From Mucilaginibacter gilvus (GTDB taxonomy: Bacteria > Bacteroidota > Bacteroidia > Sphingobacteriales > Sphingobacteriaceae), in contig NZ_SBIW01000031.1 in the NCBI RefSeq assembly GCF_004054195.1, forward strand, positions 1-64,000: DNA of 64,000 nt, read 5' to 3'. Shown piece after piece: positions 43,678-51,645 of this stretch. The notes beneath the pieces are model-generated. The model saw only the letters and a program-made list of their open reading frames with translations. It made no database searches and was not told the DNA's origin. The translations under genes and the position numbers were made by a program. Numbering within the stretch: the first letter of the stretch is position 1; each line of letters starts with the position of its first letter.

Positions 43678-45034
43678 CGTAAGGGATCTCAAATTTATCA
43701 AGCCGCCGGTATAGCGCGCTGCGGGTTAAGCCTAATGCCGTTGCCGCCTTGCTTACCCGGTTCTTATGGAAAGCCATGGCGCGTTTTATCATCTCAATTT
43801 CCATCTCCTCCAGCGTTACGGTACCCACGCCCGGCCATTTGGTGTTGCCGTTCTTTTGCGGCGACAGCTCCAGCTGCGATTTAAAATCATCAATCTCCAG
43901 CACGTTCTTTTTACTTACCAGTATAGAGCGCTCCACCAGGTTCTTTAACTGGCGGATGTTGCCCGGCAACGGCAACTGCTGCAGCCACTTCATGGCGCTT
44001 TTACTCACCGTAAGCCCGGGCCGGTTGTAGATCTGTTTGAGGTTATTGATAAAAAACTCCACCAGCAAAGGGATATCCTTTGGCCGCTCGCGCAGGGCGG
44101 GCAGGGTTACGGTTATCAGGTTGATACGGTACAACAGATCCTCGCGGAAGGTGCCGGTACCGGCCATTGCCGTCAGGTTTTTGTTGGTGGCACAAACCAC
44201 ACGCACATCCACTGTTTTGGTGCGGCTGCTGCCCAATACTTCGTAGGTCCTGTCCTGCAGCACGCGGAGCAATTTCACCTGGCTGCCGGCATCCAGATCG
44301 CCTATCTCATCTAAAAAAATGGTACCTTTATTGGCCATTTCAAAACGCCCGGCCCTATCAAAGCGCGCATCGGTAAACGCCCCGCGAATATGCCCGAACA
44401 TCTCACTCTCGAACAAAGAGGTGGAGATGCCGCCCAAATTCACTTTTATAAATGGCCGGTTACGGCGGAGGCTGTTATGGTGCACGGCCTCGGCTATCAG
44501 CTCCTTGCCGGTACCACTCTCGCCCATGATCAGGATAGAGGCATCAGTACCGGCAACGCGGCCAATAGTTTCCAATATCTGCAGCATCTGCGGATCTTCG
44601 CCAATGATGTGCTTAAAATTATACTCCTTATCCAGTTGTTTGCGGGTACGGTTTACAGCGGCGTCCTCGCGCAGGTCTAACAGGGTTTTTACCGATTGCA
44701 GCAAATGCCCGTTATCCCAGGGTTTGTTGATGAAATCATTAGCGCCCATTTTCATGCCTTGCACAGCCAGCGCAATGCTGCCCCAACCGGTTATCAGTAT
44801 CACCGGGAGAGCAGCGTTCAGCTTTTTAATATCGCCTAATAACGTCATCCCCTCCTCGCCCGTAGTGCTGATAGAAAAATTAAGGTCGAGGATGATCAGC
44901 TCCGGGCCATCTTCTTTTATGATACGCAAAGCCTCGCCCGGTGTTTCGGCACCGGTTACGGCGTAGCCCTCACTTTTCAGCAAAAGCTGCAGCGAGGTGC
45001 GTACCGCAATATCATCATCAATAACCAGTATCAT
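43661..45034 (-). CDS. Sigma-54-dependent response regulator (NtrC/AtoC family)
   Basis: A 457-residue activator. The receiver has DDD at 6-8 and phosphoacceptor D50 (LIILDLNFS). The AAA+ domain shows Walker A GESGTGKE (171-178), the sigma-54 contact loop GAFTDA (218-223; the usual motif is GAFTGA, with D at position five here), Walker B GTIFLDEIGDLD and the R-finger region. A Fis-type helix-turn-helix closes the protein (NRVSKAATALGLTRSALYRRL). It lies downstream of the ABC permeases and upstream of its kinase in one transcription direction. A sigma-54 promoter precedes the first gene of the operon (51134-51149), so it likely activates its own operon. Confidence 0.95.
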   Translation of the reverse strand: MILVIDDDIAVRTSLQLLLKSEGYAVTGAETPGEALRIIKEDGPELIILDLNFSISTTGEEGMTLLGDIKKLNAALPVILITGWGSIALAVQGMKMGANDFINKPWDNGHLLQSVKTLLDLREDAAVNRTRKQLDKEYNFKHIIGEDPQMLQILETIGRVAGTDASILIMGESGTGKELIAEAVHHNSLRRNRPFIKVNLGGISTSLFESEMFGHIRGAFTDARFDRAGRFEMANKGTIFLDEIGDLDAGSQVKLLRVLQDRTYEVLGSSRTKTVDVRVVCATNKNLTAMAGTGTFREDLLYRINLITVTLPALRERPKDIPLLVEFFINNLKQIYNRPGLTVSKSAMKWLQQLPLPGNIRQLKNLVERSILVSKKNVLEIDDFKSQLELSPQKNGNTKWPGVGTVTLEEMEIEMIKRAMAFHKNRVSKAATALGLTRSALYRRLDKFEIPYDEAED

Positions 45035-45051
45035 ATGCCAAAGCTAAATTT

Positions 45052-46233
45052 TTATTCCTCATGTAAAGCAACCGCCGGATAAATTGCCGCGGCCTGTTTG
45101 CCGGGGTAAAGTGAGCATACCAGCACCAGCAGGTAAATAAATATAACCGCGAACAACATGGCAAACAGGTAAACACTTGCAGGTAAATCAAATACGTTTA
45201 ATAACGGGAATTGCACCGCGAAGAACGCACCGATAATAAGCGACAAGGTTGCCAGGATCATGGCCTCGCTAACCAGCTGTAAAGATACCGCGGCACCCGG
45301 AGCTCCTACCGCCCTGCGCAAGCCAATTTCGCCCCGGCGTTTGTTGATGTTGTACCAAAGCACGCCGAAGATGCCCAGCGCGACATTAATGATCAAGAAA
45401 GCAGCCACAATAGAAAGAATGATAAGCGGCACCAGTGTAAACTTGTTATAAGCTACCAGTCTATTATCCAGGTGCTCTATCTCGATATTAGAGTTTTTAA
45501 ACGTGTTCGCCATCAGCTTGTAAAGTTTCCCCTCAAAAGCAGCATCGGCATCTGGCGTAACTTTTACCAATATTTTGCCCATCCATTTGTAAGAAGCCGT
45601 ATCATGCCGGTTATAAAGCGCGTAGGCAGGGCGCTGGTAATCTCCATCGGTTTTTATGTCATTTATTACACCAATGATCCTTTGCCTGGTTTTAACGTTA
45701 TCGCCAAGCATTTTACCAACAGCATCGGCCTTGCCGAAAAGTTTTTCGGCAAGCATCTTATTAACAACAATTACTTCCGACTTGATCACAGGATCGGTTT
45801 TATTATACCAACGGCCGGAGAACATGGTAGTGCCCATGGTGTTTATGTAATTTTCATCTGCAAAAAAGTTGTTTATACCGGTAACTTCTACACCCTTTTG
45901 GGTTAGGCCCGTAGTGTTGTGATTGTTAGCGAAAGGTACGTTACCACTATGATACCCGGCATTTACCACCTGCGGCATAGATTTGATGTTGCGCAGCAGG
46001 GTTTGGTAAACTAAAGTAACCGAATCGGGGTTTTGGGTTTCTAAGGTATGATTATAACTAATAGCCCAAACGTGGTTATAATTAAAACCCATGGGTTTGG
46101 CGTAGTTGTTATAGGAGTTGAGCGCGAAGCTGAACACCCCAAATATGACCATGAACGAGAGCAAGATCTCCACAATAAGCAGGGAGTTTTGCTTCTTTTT
46201 ATTCCAGATCATTTTAAATAAATGCTTGAACAT
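45052..46233 (-). CDS. MacB-like ABC transporter permease, second copy
   Basis: A 393-residue FtsX/MacB-type permease. One N-terminal membrane helix (QNSLLIVEILLSFMVIFGVFSFAL) is followed by a large periplasmic domain (~50-270; MGTTMFSGRWYNKTDP, VVNKMLAEKLFGKADAVGKML) and three C-terminal helices with the FtsX motif NKRRGEIGLRRAVGAPGAAV before LQLVSEAMILATLSLIIGAF. It should pair with the neighbouring permease (46266-47495) as a heterodimer and with the ATPase at 47521. The system is a type VII (mechanotransmission) ABC exporter acting with the membrane-fusion protein and TolC-type channel encoded upstream. Confidence 0.93.
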   Translation of the reverse strand: MFKHLFKMIWNKKKQNSLLIVEILLSFMVIFGVFSFALNSYNNYAKPMGFNYNHVWAISYNHTLETQNPDSVTLVYQTLLRNIKSMPQVVNAGYHSGNVPFANNHNTTGLTQKGVEVTGINNFFADENYINTMGTTMFSGRWYNKTDPVIKSEVIVVNKMLAEKLFGKADAVGKMLGDNVKTRQRIIGVINDIKTDGDYQRPAYALYNRHDTASYKWMGKILVKVTPDADAAFEGKLYKLMANTFKNSNIEIEHLDNRLVAYNKFTLVPLIILSIVAAFLIINVALGIFGVLWYNINKRRGEIGLRRAVGAPGAAVSLQLVSEAMILATLSLIIGAFFAVQFPLLNVFDLPASVYLFAMLFAVIFIYLLVLVCSLYPGKQAAAIYPAVALHEE

Positions 46234-46265
46234 AATATTTTGAATTTTAAGATTGATAAAATTAT

Positions 46266-47495
46266 TTAGGCCTTTAAAGCCAGTACGATGTTGAGTTTAG
46301 ACATGCGCCAGGCAGGGTAAACACCCGATAGCAGGCCGAAAAACATACAGGTAAACAGCGCGTAAGCCAGTACCGTAAAGTTTAGGCTTAAATTAAGATT
46401 GGCTATCAGCTCAGCATCGTTGATGAAATACATCACCACTACTGAAAGCACTACGCCAATTATCCCACCCAAAAACGTCAGGATCAGGTTCTCTACAATA
46501 AACTGGTATACCAGTGTTTTTGATGATGCCCCAAAAGCCTTGCGCACCCCAATTTCTGATGAGCGCTCCATAATACGGGTGATGTTTACGTTCACCAGGT
46601 TTAGGGTGGGTAGCAGCATTACAAACAAGGCAAACAGGGTTATTGCTGTAAATGCGTAAACCATGCCCGAACTTTTTTCATTTCCGGTACGCACATAACC
46701 TTCAATATAGGTATCGGCATGGCTATAGAGGTGGTCCCACTCCTTACCGGGGATGGGTAGTTTGGCTACGATATTGTCATACTCTTTTTTCATTTTTGGT
46801 ACATCGCTGCTATTTTCTGCCAGTACGATAGCCGAGTAATTGCCCATATAACCCTTATCTGCATCCAGCTTTGTTTTGGACGTAGTAATAGGCAGGTATA
46901 TATCCGAATATAGCGTGTAAGAGGTTATTGGCAGGCTTTTTACAACCCCGCATACCCGGTATTTAATATTGTCGGCCTCAATGTACTTGCCCACAGCCGG
47001 GCTGTTGTCGTCGCCAAAGTACTCCTTTTTCATATCCTCAGATATAACGGTAACCCGCTCTGCATTATCTGTTTGTTGTCTGCTGATGGGTTTACCTTCC
47101 ACAAACTCAAAATCCAGCACTTCCCAGAATGCGGCATTGGCGTACTTGTAATTGATGACGATCTTACGGTTATTTACATACGTGTTGGTGGAGCCGAAAC
47201 CTGATGAAACAGCGATTTTAACAGGCGTTTTCATTTTGTTTACAAAGCGGCTGATATAAGAATAACTCAAACCGCTGGAGTTCATAGATTCTTTACCGCG
47301 CAACTCGATGTGGCTGATGTATAACGACCGGTCGCGTTTTTTATCGGGGTAATTATCGTTCACTACCTTATCTATAAAGGCAGTCATCACAAGCAGTATG
47401 GTGAGCGTAAAGCTGATGCCAAACAAACTGATGAAAGTAAAGAACTTCCGGCGCCTGAGTACGGCTATGGCTATTTTGAAATAATTTTTTAACAT
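46266..47495 (-). CDS. MacB-like ABC transporter permease, first copy
   Basis: A 409-residue permease of the same family. The N-terminal helix is FFTFISLFGISFTLTILLVM, then a periplasmic domain (DFEVLDFEFVEGKPISRQQ-like stretch, EYFGDDNSPAVGKYIE) and C-terminal helices with the FtsX motif NITRIMERSSEIGVRKAFGA and NLILTFLGGIIGVVLSVVVM. It follows the ATPase gene by 25 bp and precedes the second permease by 32 bp. Two different permeases with one ATPase is the usual arrangement in Bacteroidota MacB-type operons. The substrate is not evident from sequence. Confidence 0.93.
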   Translation of the reverse strand: MLKNYFKIAIAVLRRRKFFTFISLFGISFTLTILLVMTAFIDKVVNDNYPDKKRDRSLYISHIELRGKESMNSSGLSYSYISRFVNKMKTPVKIAVSSGFGSTNTYVNNRKIVINYKYANAAFWEVLDFEFVEGKPISRQQTDNAERVTVISEDMKKEYFGDDNSPAVGKYIEADNIKYRVCGVVKSLPITSYTLYSDIYLPITTSKTKLDADKGYMGNYSAIVLAENSSDVPKMKKEYDNIVAKLPIPGKEWDHLYSHADTYIEGYVRTGNEKSSGMVYAFTAITLFALFVMLLPTLNLVNVNITRIMERSSEIGVRKAFGASSKTLVYQFIVENLILTFLGGIIGVVLSVVVMYFINDAELIANLNLSLNFTVLAYALFTCMFFGLLSGVYPAWRMSKLNIVLALKA

Positions 47496-47520
47496 GATAT
47501 TAATGTTTTAGGCTGATAAA

Positions 47521-48186
47521 TTATTGAACCTGCGACCCATCGAACAACCTCACCAAACGGTGCGTTTTTTTGGCCATGTGCTCATCGTGTGTTACCATTA
47601 CTATGGTGGTGCCTTCGTCGCGGTTGAGCTGTAACAGGATATCCATGATCTCGTTACCCATTGCGCTGTCCAGGTTACCGGTTGGCTCATCGGCCAGGAT
47701 TATCTCCGGCCTGCCCACAATGGCCCTTGCAATGGCCACACGCTGGCGCTGCCCGCCAGATAGCTGTGTTGGGAAATGTTTGATACGGTTGCTTAGCCCT
47801 ACTTTTTCCAAAGCCTCGGTAGCCAGTTGCTTACGTTCCTTCGCGGTGGTATCACGGTAAAGCAGCGGTAACTCTACGTTATCCAGTACCTGCAGATCGT
47901 TTATTAAATGGTAGCTCTGGAAGATAAACCCAAGCTTTTTATTACGGAATGCCGCCAGCTGCTTATCAGAGAAATTGTCGGTGACTTGCGAATCGATGTT
48001 GATGCTTCCCTTCGAAGGCATATCCAGCAGACCCATAATGTTCAGCAGCGTACTTTTGCCGCAGCCCGATGGGCCCATGATGGACAAAAACTCGCCTTTT
48101 TCTATATCAAGGTTAATGCTGTTTAACGCTAAAGTTTGGATGGTGTCTGTACGGTACACCTTTTCAATGTTTTGTAATCGTATCAT
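47521..48186 (-). CDS. ABC transporter ATP-binding protein (LolD/MacB type)
   Basis: A 221-residue ATPase with every core motif: Walker A GPSGCGKST (~39-47), Q-loop FIFQSYHLINDL, signature LSGGQRQRVAIARAI, Walker B EIILADEPTGNLD and switch histidine VMVTHDEHMA. It belongs to the LolD/MacB branch that energises FtsX-type permeases. It lies between the TolC gene (separated by 208 bp that carry repeats) and the permease genes. Because the gap upstream lacks an evident promoter, it is probably still part of the same operon, possibly with reduced or separately processed mRNA. Confidence 0.95.
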   Translation of the reverse strand: MIRLQNIEKVYRTDTIQTLALNSINLDIEKGEFLSIMGPSGCGKSTLLNIMGLLDMPSKGSINIDSQVTDNFSDKQLAAFRNKKLGFIFQSYHLINDLQVLDNVELPLLYRDTTAKERKQLATEALEKVGLSNRIKHFPTQLSGGQRQRVAIARAIVGRPEIILADEPTGNLDSAMGNEIMDILLQLNRDEGTTIVMVTHDEHMAKKTHRLVRLFDGSQVQ

Positions 48187-48274
48187 TTTAGTTGTGAATT
48201 ATTGATTTAGTGGATTTGTGATTTTTGTATGTTGTTAATCGTGTTGTTTGTCTGTTAGTCGCTCGGTTATTTTA

Positions 48275-48330
48275 CTCACCCGCGGGTTCGCTTCGCTGCC
48301 CGACCTTCTTTGCGCCGCAAAGAGGGTGAG
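48275..48330 (-). repeat. Dispersed intergenic repeat, copy A (between tolC-like and ABC ATPase genes)
   Basis: The element is bounded by CTCACCC (48275-48281) and GGGTGAG (48324-48330), an inverted pair. Its minus-strand core GGTCGGGCAGCGAAGCG is identical to 17 bases of copy B at 51567-51614, and the match continues on both sides with few differences. The two copies face each other around the tolC-hlyD gene pair. Confidence 0.75.
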
Positions 48331-48345
48331 GAGTTTTTTTGTTTC

Positions 48346-48387
48346 TTGTCTCGTGATTCTTATTTCTTGATTCTTGTCTCTTGATTC
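48346..48387. repeat. Three 14-bp tandem repeats
   Basis: Units TTGTCTCGTGATTC, TTATTTCTTGATTC and TTGTCTCTTGATTC follow each other without gaps. They lie 8 bp after the stop of the TolC-like gene (48395) on the minus strand. Function unknown; similar TTATTTCTTATTTC sequence adjoins copy B near 51547. Confidence 0.6.
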
Positions 48388-48394
48388 TCTCGCT

Positions 48395-49852
48395 CTATTT
48401 ATAGTTTATCTTCTCTTTCCGCTCAAAATCATAAAGGCTTAAATATCTCAATTGGTAATACGCTCCCCAGAAATCGCGCAGGGCGGCTACGTAATCGCGT
48501 TTGGCCTGGTCGTTCTCCTGGAAGGCGATGCTGAGGTCGGTAATGCTCAGGTCGCCTAACACGTAGCGGTCACGGGCTATTTTATATTTTTCGGAGGCGA
48601 TACTGTCCGCCTGCGCTGTGAACACCAACTGGTCTTTCATCATATTGAACAGCGTTACCTGGGTTACTATCTGTTGTTTAAAGGTTTGTTTATCCTGTTC
48701 CACCGCGTACTCAATAAATTGTTCGTTGGCCTGGGCCGTTTTCACGCGCGATTTGGAGCGCCCCCAATCCAGCACCGGGATGCTGAACTGCAATTGCAAC
48801 AGTTGCTGGTTTTGCGGGTTACGGTAAACATCGGGGATGTTCCTGGCCGTGTTAGAAAAACCAATGTTGGCGGTTAAGGTTGCAACCAGCCCGCTTTGAC
48901 CCCTGGCCTTGGCCACATCGCGTTTGGCCTCGGCAATTTTGCGTACAAACGCTATCGCATCGCTGCGGTTGGCAAAAGCCTCTGTCAAAACCTTATCGGC
49001 AGATACCTCCATATTGATGGTTGCACCCGGCAGTTCCAATGAAATTTTATCCTCTCCTTCCGCACCGGTATAGGTGCGCAGGTTCAGGGTGGCAATCTCC
49101 ATATCGCGCTTGCCAGTGCCTACAGCTTTTTGGGCGTTCAGACGCTCTAACTGTAATTGCAGGATCTCGTTTTTAGAGATCTTCCCAAGGTCGAACTTTA
49201 CTTTGGCAATGGTGAGGATCTTTTCGGTATTGGTAAAGTTGGTTTGGGCTATCTGATAATTCACCTGCGCCAGCAGCAGATCGAAAAAGTAACCGGTAAC
49301 CGTAATGGAGATCTGCTCCTGTGATTCGATGTAAGCTTGCTTGCTCTCGTTAAACTTCAGCGGCTCTATCTTTTTATCCCACTGTAAAGCGTTAAACTGG
49401 AATAGCGGTTGACTGTACCCGATAGCATAAGGCACGCCGTTAAACAGCTCGTTCTTGCGGTCGAAATCGTAAAAGCGCTGCATAGAGGTAGTGCCATAAA
49501 CCGTGCCGCCTGTCGCGGTAATACTTTGGCTAAAATCAAGCTGCAGGGATGAATTATCGTTATGCACCGGCTGGAAAATAATGGTGCCATCCGGCTGCAA
49601 TACCGGCTGTGTTGTTTTACTGTAGCCCGGTAAAATACCGCTTAGCGATAGCTGAGGCTGATAGTTTGATTTAAAGGTACGCCATTGCCAGTATTTGGTT
49701 TCGCGCGCGGTGGTGGCTTGTTTGGCAGCTATAGAATTGCCTTTGGCCATATCCACCACCTGCTGTAAGCTCAGCCTTACGGTATCTCCGCCGGTGTTGG
49801 CCGAGGCTTTGATGCCCGAAAATATGCAGATGACTATGTATAAATATTTCAT
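48395..49852 (-). CDS. TolC-family outer-membrane efflux channel
   Basis: A 485-residue channel protein with signal peptide (IVICIFSGIKASAN). It has the long helical repeats of the OEP family in two halves: VRLSLQQVVDMAKGNSIAAK at the start, ISKNEILQLQLERLNAQKAV in the first half, then GRSKSRVKTAQANEQFIEYAV and LGDLSITDLSIAFQENDQAK in the second. It forms the outer-membrane duct of the tripartite exporter. The gene begins 4 bp after the membrane-fusion protein gene, so these two are one translational unit. Confidence 0.94.
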   Translation of the reverse strand: MKYLYIVICIFSGIKASANTGGDTVRLSLQQVVDMAKGNSIAAKQATTARETKYWQWRTFKSNYQPQLSLSGILPGYSKTTQPVLQPDGTIIFQPVHNDNSSLQLDFSQSITATGGTVYGTTSMQRFYDFDRKNELFNGVPYAIGYSQPLFQFNALQWDKKIEPLKFNESKQAYIESQEQISITVTGYFFDLLLAQVNYQIAQTNFTNTEKILTIAKVKFDLGKISKNEILQLQLERLNAQKAVGTGKRDMEIATLNLRTYTGAEGEDKISLELPGATINMEVSADKVLTEAFANRSDAIAFVRKIAEAKRDVAKARGQSGLVATLTANIGFSNTARNIPDVYRNPQNQQLLQLQFSIPVLDWGRSKSRVKTAQANEQFIEYAVEQDKQTFKQQIVTQVTLFNMMKDQLVFTAQADSIASEKYKIARDRYVLGDLSITDLSIAFQENDQAKRDYVAALRDFWGAYYQLRYLSLYDFERKEKINYK

Positions 49853-49856
49853 GGCC

Positions 49857-51104
49857 TTAATCTTTAATAGTGAGTTCTTTGGTGTTCTTAAACTCGCTCA
49901 TGTCTGATGTGATCACCACGTCGCCGGGTTTTACACCGTCTTTTATCTCTACAAAATCAAAATTACTTAGGCCGATGTGTACCGCCCTGCGTTCGGCTTT
50001 GCCGCCGTTTAGTACAAAAATATCCTGCTCTGCCGGGCCTTTAAACGCTGCACCGTTTGCTACGCGCATGGTTTTGCTGCGTACCTCGGTAACCACATAA
50101 ACATCCACTTTCATGTTGGGGCGCAGCTGCTTGTTATTGCGCTCGTCTAACTGCACATCAAAGCTTACAATGCTGTTTTGTACGGATGGGTAAACGTTCA
50201 CTACGTGGCCCTTCATTTGTACCTCGTTACTGCGCACTACAACCGGCATCCCGGTATGCAGCTGATCCATATAGGTATCAGAGATGCTGCCGTTCACTTT
50301 AAAGCTGCTGAGATCGGCAATGCGGGCAAGGGCGTCACCTTCATGCACGGTTGCACCAATATTTTTGTTAACATAAGTGACCACCCCGCTGCGGGTTGCA
50401 ATAATGCTGGCTAACTGTAATTTGCGCTGCAAACCGTTCAGATCGTTCTGTTGGATGGCCAGAGCTATTTCGGCTTCCTTTATCTCAATCTGCATGGTTT
50501 GCTGCTTGCTTTTTATCTCGTTCTCCAGTTGCTTTTTTTCCAGCTGAGCAACTTTCAGGTTCAATTCTGCTTGCTCAATGCCTTCGCGGGTACCGCCGCC
50601 GGCTTTAAACAAGCGTTTGGCGTTTTCGACCGCATCGGCCAGGTTGCTGATGCGCAGTTGTTTGATATCATTGTTGGACTGGATATCGAAAAAGCTTTTG
50701 TTGAGATCCAGTTTAAGCTTGGCAATCTCGTTGCGTTTGCTCTGCATCTGGAAGTTGATCTTCTCAAACTCGGTTTGCGATGCTGATTTATCGAGGGTGA
50801 GGATAGACTGACCCGCATTCACCTTATTACCGGCATCCATCACCACATTTTTGATAGAGGCATTGATGGGGCTGGTTAAGATCTCTTCAAACTCGGGCAG
50901 TACTTCGCCGGTGGCGTTCAGGGTGTTTTCTACGCTGCCGATCTCTACGACAGCAGTGGTAATGTCGGCTCTTTTTATGCTCGATTTTAGGGTGGTACGC
51001 AACAGCCAAACCGATGCGGCCAGCGCCAGTATTGCGATGGCCCCTATTAAAATGCCCTTTTTCTTTTTGCGGGCGGTTACTTCCTGTTCTATCAGCTGAT
51101 CCAT
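49857..51104 (-). CDS. HlyD/MacA-type membrane-fusion protein
   Basis: A 415-residue periplasmic adaptor. A basic N-terminus (EVTARKKKK) leads to one membrane helix (GILIGAIAILALAASVWLL). A barrel-sandwich segment follows (VENTLNATGEVLPEFEEIL, VVMDAGNKVNAGQSILTLD), then a long coiled-coil hairpin (~110-220; RNEIAKLKLDLNKSFFDI, EKKQLENEIKSKQQTMQIEI), the second half-lipoyl motif (SGVVTYVNKNIGATVHEGD) and beta-barrel and membrane-proximal domains. It links the ABC permeases to the TolC channel. As the first gene it lies directly behind the sigma-54 promoter at 51134-51149, with a predicted leader of about 19 nt. Confidence 0.94.
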   Translation of the reverse strand: MDQLIEQEVTARKKKKGILIGAIAILALAASVWLLRTTLKSSIKRADITTAVVEIGSVENTLNATGEVLPEFEEILTSPINASIKNVVMDAGNKVNAGQSILTLDKSASQTEFEKINFQMQSKRNEIAKLKLDLNKSFFDIQSNNDIKQLRISNLADAVENAKRLFKAGGGTREGIEQAELNLKVAQLEKKQLENEIKSKQQTMQIEIKEAEIALAIQQNDLNGLQRKLQLASIIATRSGVVTYVNKNIGATVHEGDALARIADLSSFKVNGSISDTYMDQLHTGMPVVVRSNEVQMKGHVVNVYPSVQNSIVSFDVQLDERNNKQLRPNMKVDVYVVTEVRSKTMRVANGAAFKGPAEQDIFVLNGGKAERRAVHIGLSNFDFVEIKDGVKPGDVVITSDMSEFKNTKELTIKD

Positions 51105-51133
51105 TTTGTGACAATGTTATATGCACAGGGCTT

Positions 51134-51149
51134 TGCAATGGATGTACCA
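51134..51149 (-). promoter_or_regulatory. Sigma-54 (-24/-12) promoter of the export operon
   Basis: The minus strand reads TGGTACATCCATTGCA, fitting the consensus TGGYACRNNNNTTGCW at every position, with GG and GC separated by exactly 10 bases. It lies 30 bp before the ATG at 51104, placing transcription start near 51123. The operon itself encodes an NtrC-family activator, which makes a chance match unlikely. Confidence 0.8.
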
Positions 51150-51200
51150 AAGTTAAAATATTGACAGTAAGGTAATTATAAAAAATAGACTATGAAAAAG

Positions 51201-51216
51201 TGCCCGATATCGGACA
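51201..51216. promoter_or_regulatory. Candidate enhancer (activator-binding) palindrome
   Basis: TGCCCGATATCGGACA is a 16-bp palindrome with one mismatched pair. Its centre lies about 85 bp upstream of the predicted start of transcription, the usual distance for binding of NtrC-type activators. The regulator encoded at 43661-45034 has a Fis-type helix-turn-helix that would bind such a dyad. Confidence 0.55.
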
Positions 51217-51340
51217 AAGCATTTCAATAGCGGGAAGAATGGTGTTATTTAGAGGAGGGGTAAAATTTGATTTTAACAAAAAATCCACTTTAGCCTCGTT
51301 ATTTAACTGGCGACTGCTTCAAAATCAATCGTTGTTAGGA

Positions 51341-51493
51341 GGCTCCGCTGGAGCCTGAACACCTCAACAAACTTCTTCTATAAACACGTGGCTCCGCTGG
51401 AGCCAATTTGCTTTTTCACGAGAATAAAACGCTCCGTTAGGAGCATCGTGTTTATAGAAATTAAAAACAGGCCTCTCAGACTCCAGCGGAGCC
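51341..51493. repeat. Cluster of REP-like palindromes
   Basis: Four related palindromes occur: GGCTCCGCTGGAGCC at 51341-51355 and 51390-51404, GCTCCGTTAGGAGC at 51431-51444, and CTCCAGCGGAGCC at 51481-51493. TTCTATAAACACG (51376-51388) and its exact complement CGTGTTTATAGAA (51447-51459) bracket the central pair. The whole resembles a REP/BIME-like composite element. Confidence 0.7.
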
Positions 51494-51566
51494 CCCAAAT
51501 CAGTTCAATTACAGCCGCTTGAGGTAGGTGTGGCGGTTGGATCTTTTTATTTCTTATTTCTTACTG

Positions 51567-51614
51567 TCTTTGCGAAGCAGAGAGGGTCGGGCAGCGAAGC
51601 GCACCCGGGGTGAG
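51567..51614 (+). repeat. Dispersed intergenic repeat, copy B
   Basis: TCTTTGCGAAGCAGAGAGGG followed by TCGGGCAGCGAAGCGCACCC and GGGGTGAG. It matches the reverse complement of copy A (48275-48330) over about 48 bases, with GGTCGGGCAGCGAAGCG identical. The two lie in inverted orientation 3.2 kb apart. Confidence 0.75.
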
Positions 51615-51645
51615 TCCACTCGACGAGCGCTTTGTCATTATAAAC

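Larger units (their letters stand above)
51105..51645. other. 541-bp regulatory and repeat-rich intergenic region
   Basis: From the hlyD-like start outward it holds a sigma-54 promoter (51134-51149), a 16-bp palindrome (51201-51216), a cluster of GGCTCCGCTGGAGCC-type palindromes (51341-51493) and dispersed repeat copy B (51567-51614). It ends at the stop of the alpha-galactosidase gene. No coding frame was recognised. Confidence 0.7.

Noticed and set aside
48346-48387. Possible CRISPR repeats
   Set aside because: Units of 14 bp without spacers; a simple tandem repeat.
51341-51493. Possible CRISPR array or tRNA-like structure
   Set aside because: Palindromes differ in orientation and spacing, no regular spacers and no cloverleaf; better explained as a REP-like cluster.
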